Notes: generated by a model not told the origin, from the letters alone. Shown: positions 10,723-24,760, numbered from the stretch's first letter. The stretch: DNA of 64,000 nt from Dendrobium chrysotoxum (GCA_019925795.1 CM034304.1:17252228-17316227); one strand, 5' to 3'. Program-made: numbers and translations.

Positions 10723-13510
10723 TTAAGTATGAATGTCTATAACACCTAGCCTAGTCCTCAAGGTGCTAAAGGTGTCATAGGCTAGGAATTTAGTGAAGAT
10801 GTCTAACAATTGGTCTCCAGTAGCTATATGATATAATTTTATATCTCCCTTGGCATGACGATCTCTTATAAAGTGATGCCTAATATTTATATGCTTTGTG
10901 CAGGAGTGTTGAAGTGAATTTTTGGATGTACAAATGGCATTAGTATTATTACACATAATGGGAATGGTGCCTACAGGTAGTCCAAGATCTAAGATTTATT
11001 GATGTAGCCATATGACTTGAGCAACATAGCTTGCTATAGCTATGTATTCTGGCCCAACAGTGGAAAGGGCTATCGAGTTTTACTTTTTACTGGACAGGGA
11101 AACTAATGATTGGCCAATAAACTTACAAGTTCCTAATGTACTTTTCCTATCTGCCTAGGGCTGCAAGTGAACCAAATGTTTGACGAGCTACTCGATGCTC
11201 GGTTCGACTAAAGCTCGTTTGTGATCGTTTAACTAACTAAACAAACAAACTTGAACAATATTTTAAATACTCGATCCTTAAATAAACAAGCTTGAACACT
11301 AATGTGTTCGGTTCATTTATGTTCACGAACAAAATCATTTGAAGTTCATGAACAAGCTTGACATTAAGCTTGATTCATGAGGCTGACTATGACATTCAGT
11401 AGTTCATTAAGGAAGAAAATCTAGTAGTTCATTTTGATTTCTTAGAATGGTGGAAGGCTAACTTCATATTATTGTTTGTTCAATAGATTGTTTATTAAAT
11501 ATGTTCATGAACATAGCTCATTAAGGCTTGTTTGTTTAAAGCTCGATAAGCACTAAATGAACCGAACATGAACCAAACATGAACACCCTTAAATTAAATG
11601 AACCAAACATGAACACAAATAATAAAGCTCGAATCAAACACGAACCAAACTTGAACAAGCTAATGATAAATGAACTCAAACATGAACACTCATATACTCG
11701 GCTCGGCTCGGTTCATTTGCAGCCCTATATCTGCCTATATTTTTCAAAATCAAAATTTGAATTTGCTATGATTTTAAAAGATTAAATATGCCTAGGGTAC
11801 TAGATACCTAGGTTCTGGGTGCCTAATAGGTATCTACGGATTCTCTTAACAGCAGTCATGTGAGATTCTTTTAGATTAGCCTAAAATCTAACACAAAGAT
11901 ATACACTAAGCATTATATTAGATCTACTAGCAATTAAATAAAAAACTAATCCAATTATCCCTCTATATTTCTTCTTATCGATTGACTTCTCATTTGGGTC
12001 ATTATCTAGTTGTATGGTAGAGCTCATGGAAGTGTTTATTACCTTAGCATTATCCATTTCATATTTCTTAAGAATATCCTTGATGTATTTAAATGGGCAA
12101 AGGAAGGTTCTATCATCTATCTACTTTACACTAAACCCAAAAAAATAGTTCAGCTCTTCCATCATGCTCATCTCAAACTCTTTACTCATTATTTCTGAAA
12201 ATTTATCACATAGGTTTTTATCTGAGGAGCCAAACAAGATATCATCAACATAAATTTAGATAATGAGTAATTTTTCTCTTACCTTCTTGAGGAATAGGGT
12301 GGTGTCTACACTACCCTTAACAAAGACTCTATCTAGTAGGAATGTGCTTAGCCTTTCATACCATGCTCTTGGTGCTTATTTTAGTCTATGTAATTCCTTA
12401 TTTAACTTGATCACAAGATTTAGAAATTGTGAATTTTTAAAGCCTAGGGGTTGCTTAACATAAATATCCTTTTTAATCACCCTATTTAGGAAGGCACTCT
12501 TAACATCCATTTGATATAATTTAAATCATCTAAATCAGGCAAAAGCTAGTAGCACCCTATTGGCTTCTAGTCTTGCTATAGGGATAAAGGTTTCCTCAAA
12601 ATTGATTCCTTCATCTAATTATACCCTTTAGCTACTAATCTAACCTTATTTCTTATCACTATTCTAATTTAATTCATCTTATTTTTGAACACCCACTTTA
12701 TTCCAACCATACTATGGTCTTTTGGTCTTTTGGCTAGTTCCCATGCATCATTTCTAACAAATTAATTTAGCACTTCTAGCATTGTTAGGATATATAATTC
12801 ATCAGCTATAGTTTGATCTATGTTTGTGGGTTCTATCATAGAGATAAATGCAGAATTACTAACTTTCTTCCTAAGTCCATGCCTAGTTCTAATACCTTCA
12901 GATGGGTGTCCTAAGATCAATTCTTTATGATGACTAAAAGAATATCTCCATTCTCTAGCTAGTGGTTCCTGAGGTTTTACTATATCTCTTATAACAATGG
13001 CTTCTACCCCTTGAATAACCTCTACTTCTTCTTCTTTAGGTTTAGATTCAGAGGTCATATTTGATTCATCAAATACGACATGTGTAGACTCTTCTACTAC
13101 CAAGATCCACTTATTGAAGATTCTATACGCTTTCCCTATAGATGAATAACCTAAGAAGACTACTTCATCAGATGTTGGATCAAATTTTTCTAAGGGTGAT
13201 TTTCCATTGATCAGCATAAAGCAATTACACCCAAAAATATACAAGTGAGAAAGGTTGGGTGTCCTACCCTTAAGTAGTTTATAGGGTGTCTTATTTACCT
13301 TAGATCTAATATTCACCCTATTTAAAACATAACAAGCAGTATTTACTACTTCTGCCCAAAATTATCTAGGGAGTGAGTATTTAGCTATCATAGCCCTAGC
13401 TTCTTTTACCAAGGTTCTATTTTTTCATTCATCTATTCCATTCGGCTAAGGGGTCCTCAGGGCAGAGAAGTTATGTTATATACCTATTAAACCAATTTGA
13501 CTCATAATTC
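10723..13510 (-). pseudogene. Ty1/copia pol remnant of element 3 (integrase to RNase H)
   Basis: On the minus strand, from right to left, the region encodes the end of the integrase core (around 13400, EARAMIAKYSLPR), the post-integrase block FGCNCFML, the LILGHPSEGIRTRHGL motif, the catalytic YVDD near 12250 and the RNase H tail with KHINIRHHFIRD near 10860. The longest open piece is 184 codons at 12762-13316; stops and shifts break the rest. A hAT-type MITE at 11156-11727 lies between codons of the RNase H region. The 5' end stops near 13510. The element's 5' LTR is probably the one at 16880-24827. Confidence 0.9.
11156..11727. mobile_element. hAT-type MITE, 572 bp, target duplication TATCTGCC
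   Basis: The element starts TAGGGCTGCAAGTGAACC and ends with the near-exact inverse GGTTCATTTGCAGCCCTA. It is flanked by the perfect 8-bp duplication TATCTGCC at 11148-11155 and 11728-11735. Terminal TAGGG and an 8-bp duplication are typical of hAT elements. The inside is rich in GAACAAGCTCG-like and CATGAAC-like words in both orientations and has no transposase, so it is non-autonomous. Removing it restores the copia RNase H frame. Confidence 0.93.
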
Positions 13511-13520
13511 TTTAATGATT

Positions 13521-13569
13521 GAATTTCCAAATGTTTAGGTTATTACTTAGCCTAAACATTTAGGAATTC
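13521..13569. repeat. near-perfect 19-bp inverted repeat
   Basis: GAATTTCCAAATGTTTAGG at 13521-13539 pairs with its inverse at 13551-13569, with two mismatches and an 11-base loop. It lies directly where the copia integrase homology ends, so it may mark the end of an inserted element or a deletion breakpoint. Confidence 0.6.
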
Positions 13570-16397
13570 ATTGCTTCAAAACCACTTAGAATTAAGACAA
13601 ATTATTGATATGGTGTGATTGTATATATATAAATAAGGGTTAGAAATAATGATTGTTGAATCTATATAAACATTAAAGACACCTAAGGATAATAATTAAG
13701 GACAAAGTTTAGTTAACTTAGAAAAAATTCTAGGAATTCATACACAGACCCAATAGGGGTGAAACATGAACCTAGTAAACTTAGGTTATCATACACCATA
13801 GGAATTAAATATACTTTAATTTGACATTAATTGATCATAAAATAAACTTAAATAAAAATTAGCCAATAAGTAAGGGCAAAAACTTTCATAATTCATAATA
13901 AATTAAATAAAATTCACAAAAATATAAAATCAATTTCTATAAATTCTAATTTGCTTCTATAATCAAAGAAAATAAAACCCAAATCCATATTTGATTAAAT
14001 TTAATAAATAATTAATTACTCTTAATTAAATAAATTCATTAAAAATAAAATATAAATCAATATATAGAAAATAAAGTAAAATTCAAAGATCCATAATTTA
14101 AATTTAAATAAAATGTTGAATTAAAATTAAATAATAATTTATTAAATAATTAATTTCTTGATATAATTAAATAAATATAATAAATACAATTCATAAATAA
14201 ATAAATATTAAAATAAAATAAAAGAAAATTCAGAGATTATTTATTTGAATTTAAATAAAATTTTTGAATAAAATTTAATTATAATTCATAAATAACTAAT
14301 TAAAATTAATAAATTTGTAAAAAAGTCAATAAAAATCCGAAACAATTCAATAAAAATATAAAACATAAAAACAAAATTAACTTGATGATCTATTTGATTA
14401 AATTTTTTTATCAAATAAATTTGATAACTAATCTTAATTAAATAACAAGGGCCTTTCATGCTTAATGCTTATTTTTTTAAAGGCATCCTAGCATTAATTT
14501 TCAAGGTCTTTAATACATTCTAAATCACCGAATAATCCCTTATATGGTGCATGATTCCTTTTAGGAGGGCACACACATAATTAATTAAGGGATTTTAATG
14601 AAACTTTAATAACCAATTAAGGATTCATGCACCATGCTAGCCTCCACTTGTAGAAGGCATGGCTGTATAAATTTTAAAAACCCATAATCAGACACTAATA
14701 ATATATTGACCCTACATATCATGCTTAATTCCACTTGGAAGGCATGTGTATTGGATTGAAGGATCCTTTCTCTATCACTAATAAATTCTAAATAAATCTC
14801 TCAAAGGCATTATGTGATCATTTATCCTATGTGCATCTTGATTGCAAGCTTTAGGATTTATAGATTAATGATTCCCACACTTAGAGTCATTAGTTTACAA
14901 ATTCTTTAAAACTAAATAATCAAACTCCAACCCTTAAAAATTTAAAGAATAAAATTCAAATGCATACAAGTTAAACTTTACCTAAAATCTCCTTTGTCCT
15001 TAAAGAACAAACCTTCTAAGCACATAACACTTAAACACTAAACTCCTATAGGACATACCAAAATCACACAACCTACTTTACACACTTAAATGGTTTGCAA
15101 GGACAACAGAATCTAGCTTAGGTTAGGCTGATGGTGTGGTTTTCTTAGCGGGTGCTTTGCTTGGAGAGCACCCTGTGTTTATCTATTTATTTTCAGCACC
15201 TTAGATGTCATGCATTTTATGTTTCTATTGGTGCACTTAGGCTCTTTATGGATTGTATTAAAAGTATTAGAATATTACACAATTGCTCTGCACTTTATTT
15301 TAAATGTTCATGCTTCTTAAATATACTTTACATTTCTTGCAAAATTTATAGTAGAATGTACCTAAGAACTGTTGTATACATATACAAGTGTCTGTAAATG
15401 TAGTTTATATATAGATCGAGTTGTACAATATCCTAAGTTGTAAAATAACTAAATACACATGCTTATACATATAAGTGGGGCTCTAAAAGAAGATGTCCTC
15501 TCCTTTGGAGGATAATCTATTCTGGAATTCCACAGAAGACTTGGAGCTCGAAGATAATAAGCATATGTACTTGATTTTATATATCTAGTAGGCTTAGAAA
15601 CCTAGGTTCATTATAGTAGAGCCTAGCCACCTTACTTTCCTATAGAGTCTGAGTATGTTATATACATTCAAACCAATAAATAAAATAATTTTATTTTATT
15701 TATACAATTCTCTTCTTTGCATCATTCCATACATTACATTCATGTGGGTGGCAACTTATATTAAGGGGTTGTATCTTTTACTAATTTTTTATCAGTGCGT
15801 ATGCTCCGAACTTTGTAGGAACATTTATACTAGCTCTATGATAATGTAGCTTTGGATACTATAGATACTAACCCCTTTGCCTATAAATACATACCTGTAT
15901 GCTTATTTTATTTATGCTATGTACATTAGAGTATAGGACTTTTATCCCTTCCATTGGCAAGGTAGCGGGGTCCCCATTATGCGTGGGGAATGTTTTACTT
16001 TTCTCATTGGTATAGGGATATTATGCTACCAAAATTTCTAAGAAATTTTGGTAGTTTGAAAATTTAGCTAGGTAATCTAAAAAAGATAAAATATAGAGTT
16101 TTAATGAGTCTTCTTGTTAGCATCACTTAAATGTAAAGTCAAATTACTCATCTTGAGTTATTAATTTAGAGTCTGATCTATTCTTTAGATCTTTAGGATA
16201 GAATAAACATTATTATGCACCACATCTATGATGATTATATGTGTATTAGGTTATTAGCTGGTAGCTCATTGCAAGCAAGTATAAGTCCTAAGGTATTTAC
16301 ACATCTAATGTTCCTTATAACTAATAAAATAGATAAAGAATTAAAATGTATTCTCTATAAAATTTAATAATATTTTTAAAGGAATGATTAGTCTTTT

Positions 16398-16399
<2 letters not shown>
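13570..16399. other. AT-rich stretch without recognisable genes; probable old inserted element
   Basis: This stretch separates the element 3 integrase from its likely 5' LTR, where gag and protease would be expected, but I see neither. From 13800 to 14450 it is extremely A/T-rich. At 15150-15173 there is a hairpin, GGGTGCT/AGCACCC. At 16026-16054 there is a perfect 13-bp inverted repeat, CTACCAAAATTTC with its inverse, around TAA. The simplest reading is replacement of gag by an old inserted element or LTR that I cannot name. Confidence 0.45.

Positions 16400-16480
<81 letters not shown>
16400..16480. repeat. compound microsatellite (AT)n-(TG)n
   Basis: About 21 AT units (16400-16441) are followed by about 19 TG units (to 16480). 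Reading frames through it on both strands are products of the repeat. Confidence 0.97.
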
Positions 16481-16483
<3 letters not shown>

Positions 16484-16879
16484 CAACTTTCTTATATCTT
16501 AAAATCAACATGAGTTTAATTTCCACTTTAAATGAAAGTTTTATCTTTGGAGATGTAATTGACTGTAGGGTCTTGCCTCTATAGGAACCTAAGATCCCAG
16601 TAAATAATAAACCCTGTCTTACTTTGCTAAGAGAGGAAAAAAATCTCTAGACATCGACTAAAGCCTATCCTGGGTTAATTTCATATTTAAAATGATAGGT
16701 AAACATGAATTTTATCCTTTAGGGTAATCTTTACATTCTCTACAATGAGTTTGGATATAAAAATAAATTATTTATTTTCTCAAATTGATAATGCAATACT
16801 ATTTTATCTCTAAGGATAATTAATACTAATTATATCAATTTGTCTAAAAAAAATTAAATCTCAAACCAGTGGTATATCA
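16481..16879. other. spacer left of LTR E; possible decayed primer-binding site
   Basis: No gene is seen. Directly left of LTR E, the minus strand reads TGATATACCACTGGTTTGAG. This could be a decayed initiator-Met primer-binding site (TGGTATCAGAGC type), as expected if LTR E is the 5' LTR of minus-strand element 3. The match is weak. Confidence 0.35.
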
Positions 16880-17287
16880 TGAATGTTTGATGTAGGATGT
16901 TAAGCCTAAGTGAACTGTCCCTAGGCACACCAATGCGAAAGCAATACTATCACTCGATGTGAAAGCTAATAAGCTTGTCAAAAGTTACAACGATAGTGAT
17001 GATAGTCTAATTAATACAATGTAATATCAATCACAGATTTATACCAACATGTAATTTCTAGCAAATTAAAATTCACAAAATTAAATTACATAAAATTAAG
17101 AAATTATAATAAGCACACCATAATTTTATAGTGGTTCAGTCAAACCATAACCTACATCCACTCCCCGGAGTCCTCTCCGAGTATTGCACTAAATCTTTAG
17201 TGACTCTCCTTTAGCACCCATAACTAGGCAGAGAAGCCCTTACAAAATCTCTTCTACCAACTTAGTGCCACATAAGACCGTAATCTT

Positions 17288-18843
17288 TATTGCAACTTAA
17301 GAATTAAGATTATGATTTTTGATGATAACAAAATATTATTTTTCTCATTTTATTATTTCCCCTAACATATATTGGATATGTCTATGTATTTTTGTATATA
17401 CTAATATTTTAGGAAAATTATATGCTACTCAAAATTACTGAAGACTTCAAGACAAGTTAGGATTTCATGTAATAGGGTCTGTGCATCTCTATTTTTTATT
17501 TCTTGAGTCTGAGCAAGTGTGATTGTAATTGGGTAACCGTGCATACACACAGTGGGAGAGAGTTAAAATATAAATTTTTAAAACTATTCGTACTGTACGA
17601 TATCTAATCATACTATACGATTTGACATTAATTTCCTCTAGAATGCAGTTTCTCAAATCTAGGCTTTAATTTTTGAACTAGTCATATTATACGAAGTCCA
17701 TTCATATAGATAACTAACAGAGAACAAAATTGGGTTTGTCCAAGATCATACTAAATGAAGCCTTAGATTTTGAACTATTTATAGTATATGATGTTAGGTC
17801 ATACAGATGACCATTAGTGTATGAAATAAGGATTTTACCAAACGAACACACTAATTTTCTGAACTATTTATATTGTACGATATGAATTCGTACAGATGAA
17901 TAATAGGGTATGAAATTGAGTTCGTACTAGATCATACCAGATGAAGCCTTAATTTTGAACTATTCGAACAGTATGATCCACGATTGTACGATATGATTGA
18001 AGGATGATTCTCTTATAATTTTTAGTTTTTGGACAGTTTTTCATGTATTTTCTATATAAGGAGTCTAAAAAATGTCACTCAATACCTTTGCTATAAATTT
18101 CTCTTGACAGTGACCATTGAGTGTGAGTGTTAGGAGAGATTATGAGAGTGAAGTGTGAGAGATCTAGTGAGAGGGAGTTGTGAAGGATTCACAAGATTAC
18201 CCAAGGCGAGGATCTCTTTGTCTTCTTCAAGTTTCTGCCCATCTCCTTTTGAGGCTCTTGAGAAAAGATCTTTAATATTGTGTCTAAGTTCTATGCTTTC
18301 ACCAGGAGGGTGAAAAAGGATGACGGTTCTGTATCTTCACTAAGAGGGTGAAAAAGAATAAAGGTTCTCTACCTTCACCAAAAGGGTGAAAAAGGATAAC
18401 GGTTCTCTGCCTTCACCAGAAGGGTGAAAAAGGATGACGGTTCTCTACCGCACTGGATTTGTGCAAGAGAGTTTTGTAAGGACTTTTTCGCCTTGCTGTG
18501 GGGGAAAAAAGAAAGTCACTATTATTTTAGTACAATACCTCGAGAAGACATCTCTAGGGAGTGGACGTAAGTCTATACCAAATCACTATAAAATTTTGTG
18601 TTCTTCTATTTCCTTATTTTTTCTATATTTTTTATTTTCTATGACTTTAACATTTTTTTGGTTGAAAAATCTTTTATGATAATCATATCTAAACAACTAC
18701 ATATTTTAAGATAAGTGATTTAATTATCTAAAAGATTCAAAAAGGTTTTCAAAATCCAAAAAAAATTTAAATAACCAATTCACCCACCTCTTGGTTAGCC
18801 TTGGGATAGTTTTATAAGGTCAAACAACCTACTTAAACTTTCA
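17288..18843 (+). mobile_element. solo LTR F (copia), TA...CA ends, target duplication ATCTT
   Basis: This 1556-bp LTR starts TATTGCAACTTAAG and ends AAACTTTCA. It is flanked by the perfect duplication ATCTT at 17283-17287 and 18844-18848. The duplication only fits if the first bases are TA, not TG. Its inverted repeats are mostly of the CGTACTGTACG type. A minisatellite of about 39 bp with a TTCACC/GGTGAA hairpin lies at 18296-18450, and a TATAAAA box at 18587-18593. It is inserted in LTR E in the opposite orientation. Confidence 0.9.
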
Positions 18844-20185
18844 ATCTTTTCACCCTCATAGTGGGGCAGAGAACCTAGAATCTTTTTTCACCCTCTTGGT
18901 GAAGACAGAGAACCTTGAATCCTTTTTCACCCTCTTTGTGAATGCAAAGAATCTCGAATTCTTTTTCACCCTCCTAGTGAAGGCAGAGAACCTAGAAACA
19001 CTTTCACCTTTCCCAGTGCAATGGACTAGCTGGGTCCTTTAACACCAAAGAGATGTCTTCTTCCCAAAGTTTCCCTTAAGATAAATCTTGACACATAGAG
19101 GAACTCAGGATCAAGTTTACTGGAGCAACCATGTGGAACTCCCTCTCACATTCTCTTGAAACCCACAAGAATATTCTCCCTCTCTCATAAACTCCACCCT
19201 TTCTCTCCCAAGTTCTAGGCTCTCTCTTCTAGCTTTCTTCAAAGGAAAATACACAATGAATACCCAAAAGATGCTTATAATGTATTATGAGAAAGCTTAA
19301 ATAGAGGTGTTTAAGAAACCCAAAAACTCAATTTTGTCTACTCTAATCATACAATACAATCCCATATCATATAGTATGATTAGTTCACAATATTCTTGTT
19401 AGTACTGTACAAAAAGTAAGGCGTTGTACAATCAGTTTAAGTATTTTAGTTAATCGTCCAGTACAATGTAAGCATCATCTAGTACGATTAGTTCAATCAA
19501 ATTGGATTATCATCCTGTATTATTAGTGATGATAAAATATCATCCCATGCAAAGATCTAGTCATATAGTACGATTGGGTCCAATCATCCTATACGATCAT
19601 GTCATATAGTACAATTGGGTCCAATCATCCTGCATGATCTAACTGGATTAATTAATCTAAAACTATTCCTTAATTATAGGATTAATTTAGGCAAGATTTA
19701 ATTATATCATATAGTATGATACCTATCATACGGTGTGATTAGTTCAAATTTTTAATTTCAAAATATTGCTTAATTTGTGATTGGTAGCTGAGATCTTGAT
19801 TTTAATTGAACGTCCTGTATGATCGAGATTGTCCTACACGATTAGTTAAAATAGCTTTAATTACACAATTAGTTATTTTAATGATTTTTTGATTGGCAGA
19901 TCATACACTAAAATATTGATTGTACAGTATGATTAGTCTAGAAAATTAAACTTCTAATTTTTTTCACTATCTCACTACCACACTACCTTGAGTGTGTGTG
20001 CATATACACCCTTATAGGACTTGACTCAATAAAAAAAAATAAATAAATGAAAATTATATACTCTTTCAGCATTTCCTATTCTACGTAATCTTGAGCCCTG
20101 AATCTTCATCGAATGGTGCATGATGTACCAAAAAAATTAGTATACATAAAAAATAAATATGCACTACAAACACTAGGAGACATGA

Positions 20186-23100
20186 TGTAATAGCCAGTAT
20201 TTTGATTTTACCAATTTTTTTTTATAGTCACTATAACTCCAAATTATAATTCGTCTTTGCCATAGTATTTTGATCATAGTATTTTATTTGTACCAATTTT
20301 TTCATAATTTTTTGGCACCGGTGTAAATCCTTAAGAAATTGACACCTATCGGTACAAGTGTGGATTTTGGGACCTTCAGGTGTCCATTTCACAAATATTT
20401 TTTAAATAAAATAATTTATTTTATGGATATTTTTATAATTTTTGAAGTCCAAAAATGATTTCTTTGAATTTATACCAAAAGAAAATGATTAAATTAACTA
20501 TATAATATTAAATTATTATTTTAATAAAATATCTTAATCCACTTTTAATGTTTAATAAAAGCAATTATTTTTCCTTCATTCCGCCGAAATAGAGATGGTT
20601 TTAGAAATTTAGAGAGAAAATAAGAGGAGATAGAAAAGGAAACTTGAGATTTGGAGGACCGAAGTGATTTTCACTAGTCGGGCCAGTTGGGATATTTGCT
20701 CATCTCGCTATAAGGAATCTTTACCTTATTTTTGATTTCAAAGATTTCATATTTTTGGCTTTTTTTTGTCAACTTTGTGTTTTCATTATCAAAAAAATGT
20801 CAATAACTTATATTGGCAAAACCTTCACAGCATACCTTTTTATATGTTATAGAGATCGAGATTATAAATATTTTGAGTATTTATTTAAGATTTTTTACCG
20901 AGTGATTTTAAAAAATATAATAATTTTTATCTACTTAAAAATTTATTTTGATACCTAAAAATAGTGATTTAGTTCAACTAAAGCTTCAGAATATTATTTT
21001 ATGTAATATTTAGTAATTTGGTTAAATTCTAAAAATGTAAATTTTTGCTCAGTATGATTTTTGTTGTCTCCTGTTAGTATATTTTGGCATTTTTTGAATT
21101 ATGCTTTATTTGTTTCAATATATTAGAAATGAATGTAGATATGTGCTTGAGTAATGGCTGGTCGCTATTACTGTTATAGTATTATGATAATAATATATGT
21201 GTAAAAGACAAGTAAAGACTGGTTGACCTGTTGGTTGGAGACATATTGACCTGTACAAGAAGGTGGGCCAACGGGATTTCCTTTAAATAAAGTAGTTTGG
21301 TGTTATCCTCTACTAATTTACATGATACACTGGTTGGGAGTTATAAGGAGATTATTACTGTACCGACAGGTAAATAGTGGCGACTCTATTTACTGAGCCA
21401 ATGGTTTACTAATACCGATACTAATATTGAAAAATATAGTGATAGTTAGGACTTCTTAGTTGTTTAGTGTGACTACTAAAATATATATTTTGAGGCATTA
21501 TTCTTATTATTATAAAAATTTATTAGTACTACATAGATTTATTGTATTATATTATTCTCCTACTTCTGCCAGTAGATTATTATTATTTGATAATATTGTT
21601 TCACTGTACTTATAATAAGCATGTGATATACTGAGCACGTGATATAGGAGGCCTAGATAGCACGTGTACATTCTTATATAAGTTTAATATATTAATTTGA
21701 TTTGAAAGTTTTTATAAATATTTTGATTTGATATTTTATCCAATTACAGAGACTTGACTGATTTCCAGATTGGACACTCGTACTAGGTTACTACTTTACC
21801 AACTACTGTGCCATAGTGTTTTACTATTTATAGAATATAGTACTATTATATTTGAATTTTATTATTCTTGCACTGATTCAATGATCATATGTATATAACT
21901 ACTATACTGACTGTTGACATACATCATGCTTCTTTATCATGCTTTGAATTTAGTTATAGGTTTTGGTGACTTGCTGAGCTTTTTAAGTTCATTATATATG
22001 ATAAAATGATTTTAGGTTAGGGCAGGGGAGCAGGAGTGTGAGGCTGGTCATGATTTCTTTAGGTTCAGGTTCTTTTTATTTTAGCTATTCTTTTATACTC
22101 AAAAAATGATAGATATGTTATGATGATTATATAAATTCTGAGTATAGTATATGATTTTTGGGGTTGAATATAAATATATATATTGATGTTTTAAACTATA
22201 AAATATATTTTGCTATTTATTATTGATAGATGATATTAGATAGCTCAGATTATTGTTTAATAAAAGATTAAAAGAATAATTCTTCTAATTTAAATTCTAG
22301 GGCATCATAATTGGTATCAGAGTATAGTTATTAGAAGAATTGATTATTACCAGAGCTGTAGGATTTGATTAAGAGTTGGGTATGATGGGTAATTTAAGGT
22401 GTATTAATTTGTATACATAGTTGAATGATATGTGATAGAATGAACTATATAATTGTATGATTTTTAATGAGTTTTAATTTGATTTTGATTTGATTTGAGT
22501 TTTGATTAGACGGATTTAGTTTATATCAATTTTGTGCCCGAATTCTTAAGGGAAATGTCGAGGATGACATTTTCTTAAGGTGGGTAGAATGTAATTTCCC
22601 GTATTTTGACTTTGCCATTTTTTTTTTGGAGTCATTATAACTCTAACTCAAAATTCATCTTTGTCATAGTGTTTCTATTATAGTATTTTACTTGCACGAA
22701 CTTTTTTGTAATTTTTGGGCACTGGGGCAAATCCTTAAGAAATCGGCACCTATCAATACAAGTGTGGATTTTGAGACCTTCACGTGTTCATTTTGCAAAC
22801 CGATTTCACAAATATTTTTTAAATAAAATGATTTATTTTATATATATATTTTTATAATTTTTTAAGTCCTAATATGATTTATTTAAATATATACTAAAAA
22901 TTTAATTAAATTAATTATAAAATATTAAATTATTTTTTTAATAAAATGTCTTAATCCACTTTTAACATTTAATAAAAGCAATTATTTTTCCTTTATTCGG
23001 CTAAAATAGAGAAGGTTTTAGAGATTTAGAGAGAAAATAAGAGGAGAGAGAAAAGGAAACTTGAGATTTGGAGGCTGCGGAGTGATTTTCATTAATCAGG

Positions 23101-24760
23101 CTAATTAAGATATTTGCTCGTCTTGCTGTAAGGAACCTTTACCCTATTTTTTATTTGTGTTTTTTTGGCATTTTTCTGATCAAATTTATGTTTTCTTTAC
23201 CAAAAAATGTGAATAACTTTGTATTGGCAAAATTTTCACCGCTTAACTTTTTGTATGTTATAGAGATCAAGATTATGAACATTTTGATTATTTATTTAAG
23301 ATTTTTCACCGGGTGATTTTGAAAATATAGTAATTTTTGTCTATTATAAATTTATTTTGAAGTCTAAAAATAGTGATTTAGTTTAACTAAAGTTTTAGAA
23401 TATTATTTTATGCAATATTTGATAATTTGGTCAAATTCTAAAAATATAAATTTTTGCTCAGTATGATTTTTGTTATCTGCTGTTAGTACATCTTTGCATT
23501 TTTTGAATTATGCTCAATTATGCTTTATTTTTTGCAATATATTAAAAATGAATGTGGATATGTACTTGAGTAATAGTCGATCACTATTATTGTTATAGTA
23601 TTGTGATAATAATTTGCATGTAAAAGATAAGTAAAGATTGGTTGACCTGTTGGTTGGAGACTGATTGACATATACAAGATGGTGCACTGATGGGCTTTTC
23701 TTTAAATAAAGTGGTTTATTGTTATCCTCTACTAATTCATAGGATACACTGGTTAGGAGTTATAAGGAGATTATTATTGTGATGATGGAAGAGTGATAAC
23801 TCTATTTACTGAGCCAATGGTATACTAACACTAATACTAACACTAACAAACACCATAATAGATAGGAATTCTTACTTGTTTAGTATAATTATTTAAATGC
23901 ATATTTTGAGGCATTACTCTTATTATTATATGGATTTATTAGTATTGTATGAATTTACTATTATTATATTATTCTACTGCTTCTGCCACTAGATTGTTAT
24001 TATTACAGACCTAGATATCACTACTATTTGATAATATTAATTCATTGTACTTATACTAAGCATAAGATATATTGAGCATGTGATATAGGAGGCCTAGATA
24101 GCATGTGTACATTCTTCAATGATTTTACTGCATTAATTTGATTTAATATTTTATCGATTAATTTGATAGTTTTTATTTATATTTTGATTTAATGTTTTAT
24201 CATATTACGGAGACTTGACTAATTTCTAGATTGGACACTCGTATTGGGTTACTACTTTACCAGCTATTGTACTATAGTGTTTTATCGTTTACAGATTATA
24301 ATGCTACTGTATTTGTGTTTTACTATTCTTGCATCATATGTATGTAACTGCCATGATTTGAGTATTGACATGCATATTGCTCATTTACCGTGCTTTGAAT
24401 TCAGTTATAGGTTTTGGTCACTTGCTGGGCTTTTTAAGCTTATTATATGTAGTTAAATGATTTCAGGTTAGGGCATGGGAGCAGGAGTGTGACGCGGGTC
24501 ATGATTTTTTTAGGTTCAGGTTATTTTTGTTTTAGCTACTCTTTTGTACTCAGGACATGATAGATATGTAATGATGATTATATAGATCTTGAGTATTGTA
24601 GTTGATTTTTGGGATTGAATATAGATATATATATTGATGTTTTAAATTATAGAATCTATTTTGCTATTTATTACTGATATATGATATTAGATAGCTCTAG
24701 TTGTTATTTATTAAAAGATTAAAAGAATAATTCTTCCAATTTAGATTCTGGGGCATCACA
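20186..24760 (+). mobile_element. element G: LTR element with 2.1-kb LTRs and a 280-bp internal region
   Basis: Two long direct repeats, 20186-22309 and 22590-24760, both start TGTAAT and end GGGCATCAYA. The flanks are CATGA at 20181-20185 and CATAA at 24761-24765, a 5-bp duplication with one change. Removing the element rejoins LTR E. Only 280 bp separates the LTRs. It holds an initiator-Met-type primer-binding site at 22312-22322 and a GAGGATGACATT...TTAAGG tract before the second LTR, a 3' end typical of Ty3/gypsy elements. There is no gag or pol. A related LTR at 27.1-29.0 kb does flank gypsy gag-pol, which supports calling G a gypsy deletion derivative. Confidence 0.88.
22312..22322 (+). 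other. primer-binding site TGGTATCAGAG of element G
   Basis: The sequence matches the 3' end of plant initiator methionine tRNA, the usual primer for plant LTR retrotransposons. It lies two bases after the end of the first LTR. Confidence 0.88.

Noticed and set aside
16341..16584. Frames encoding alternating Y-I and H-T or V-C
   Set aside because: Both are translations of the (AT)n-(TG)n microsatellite.
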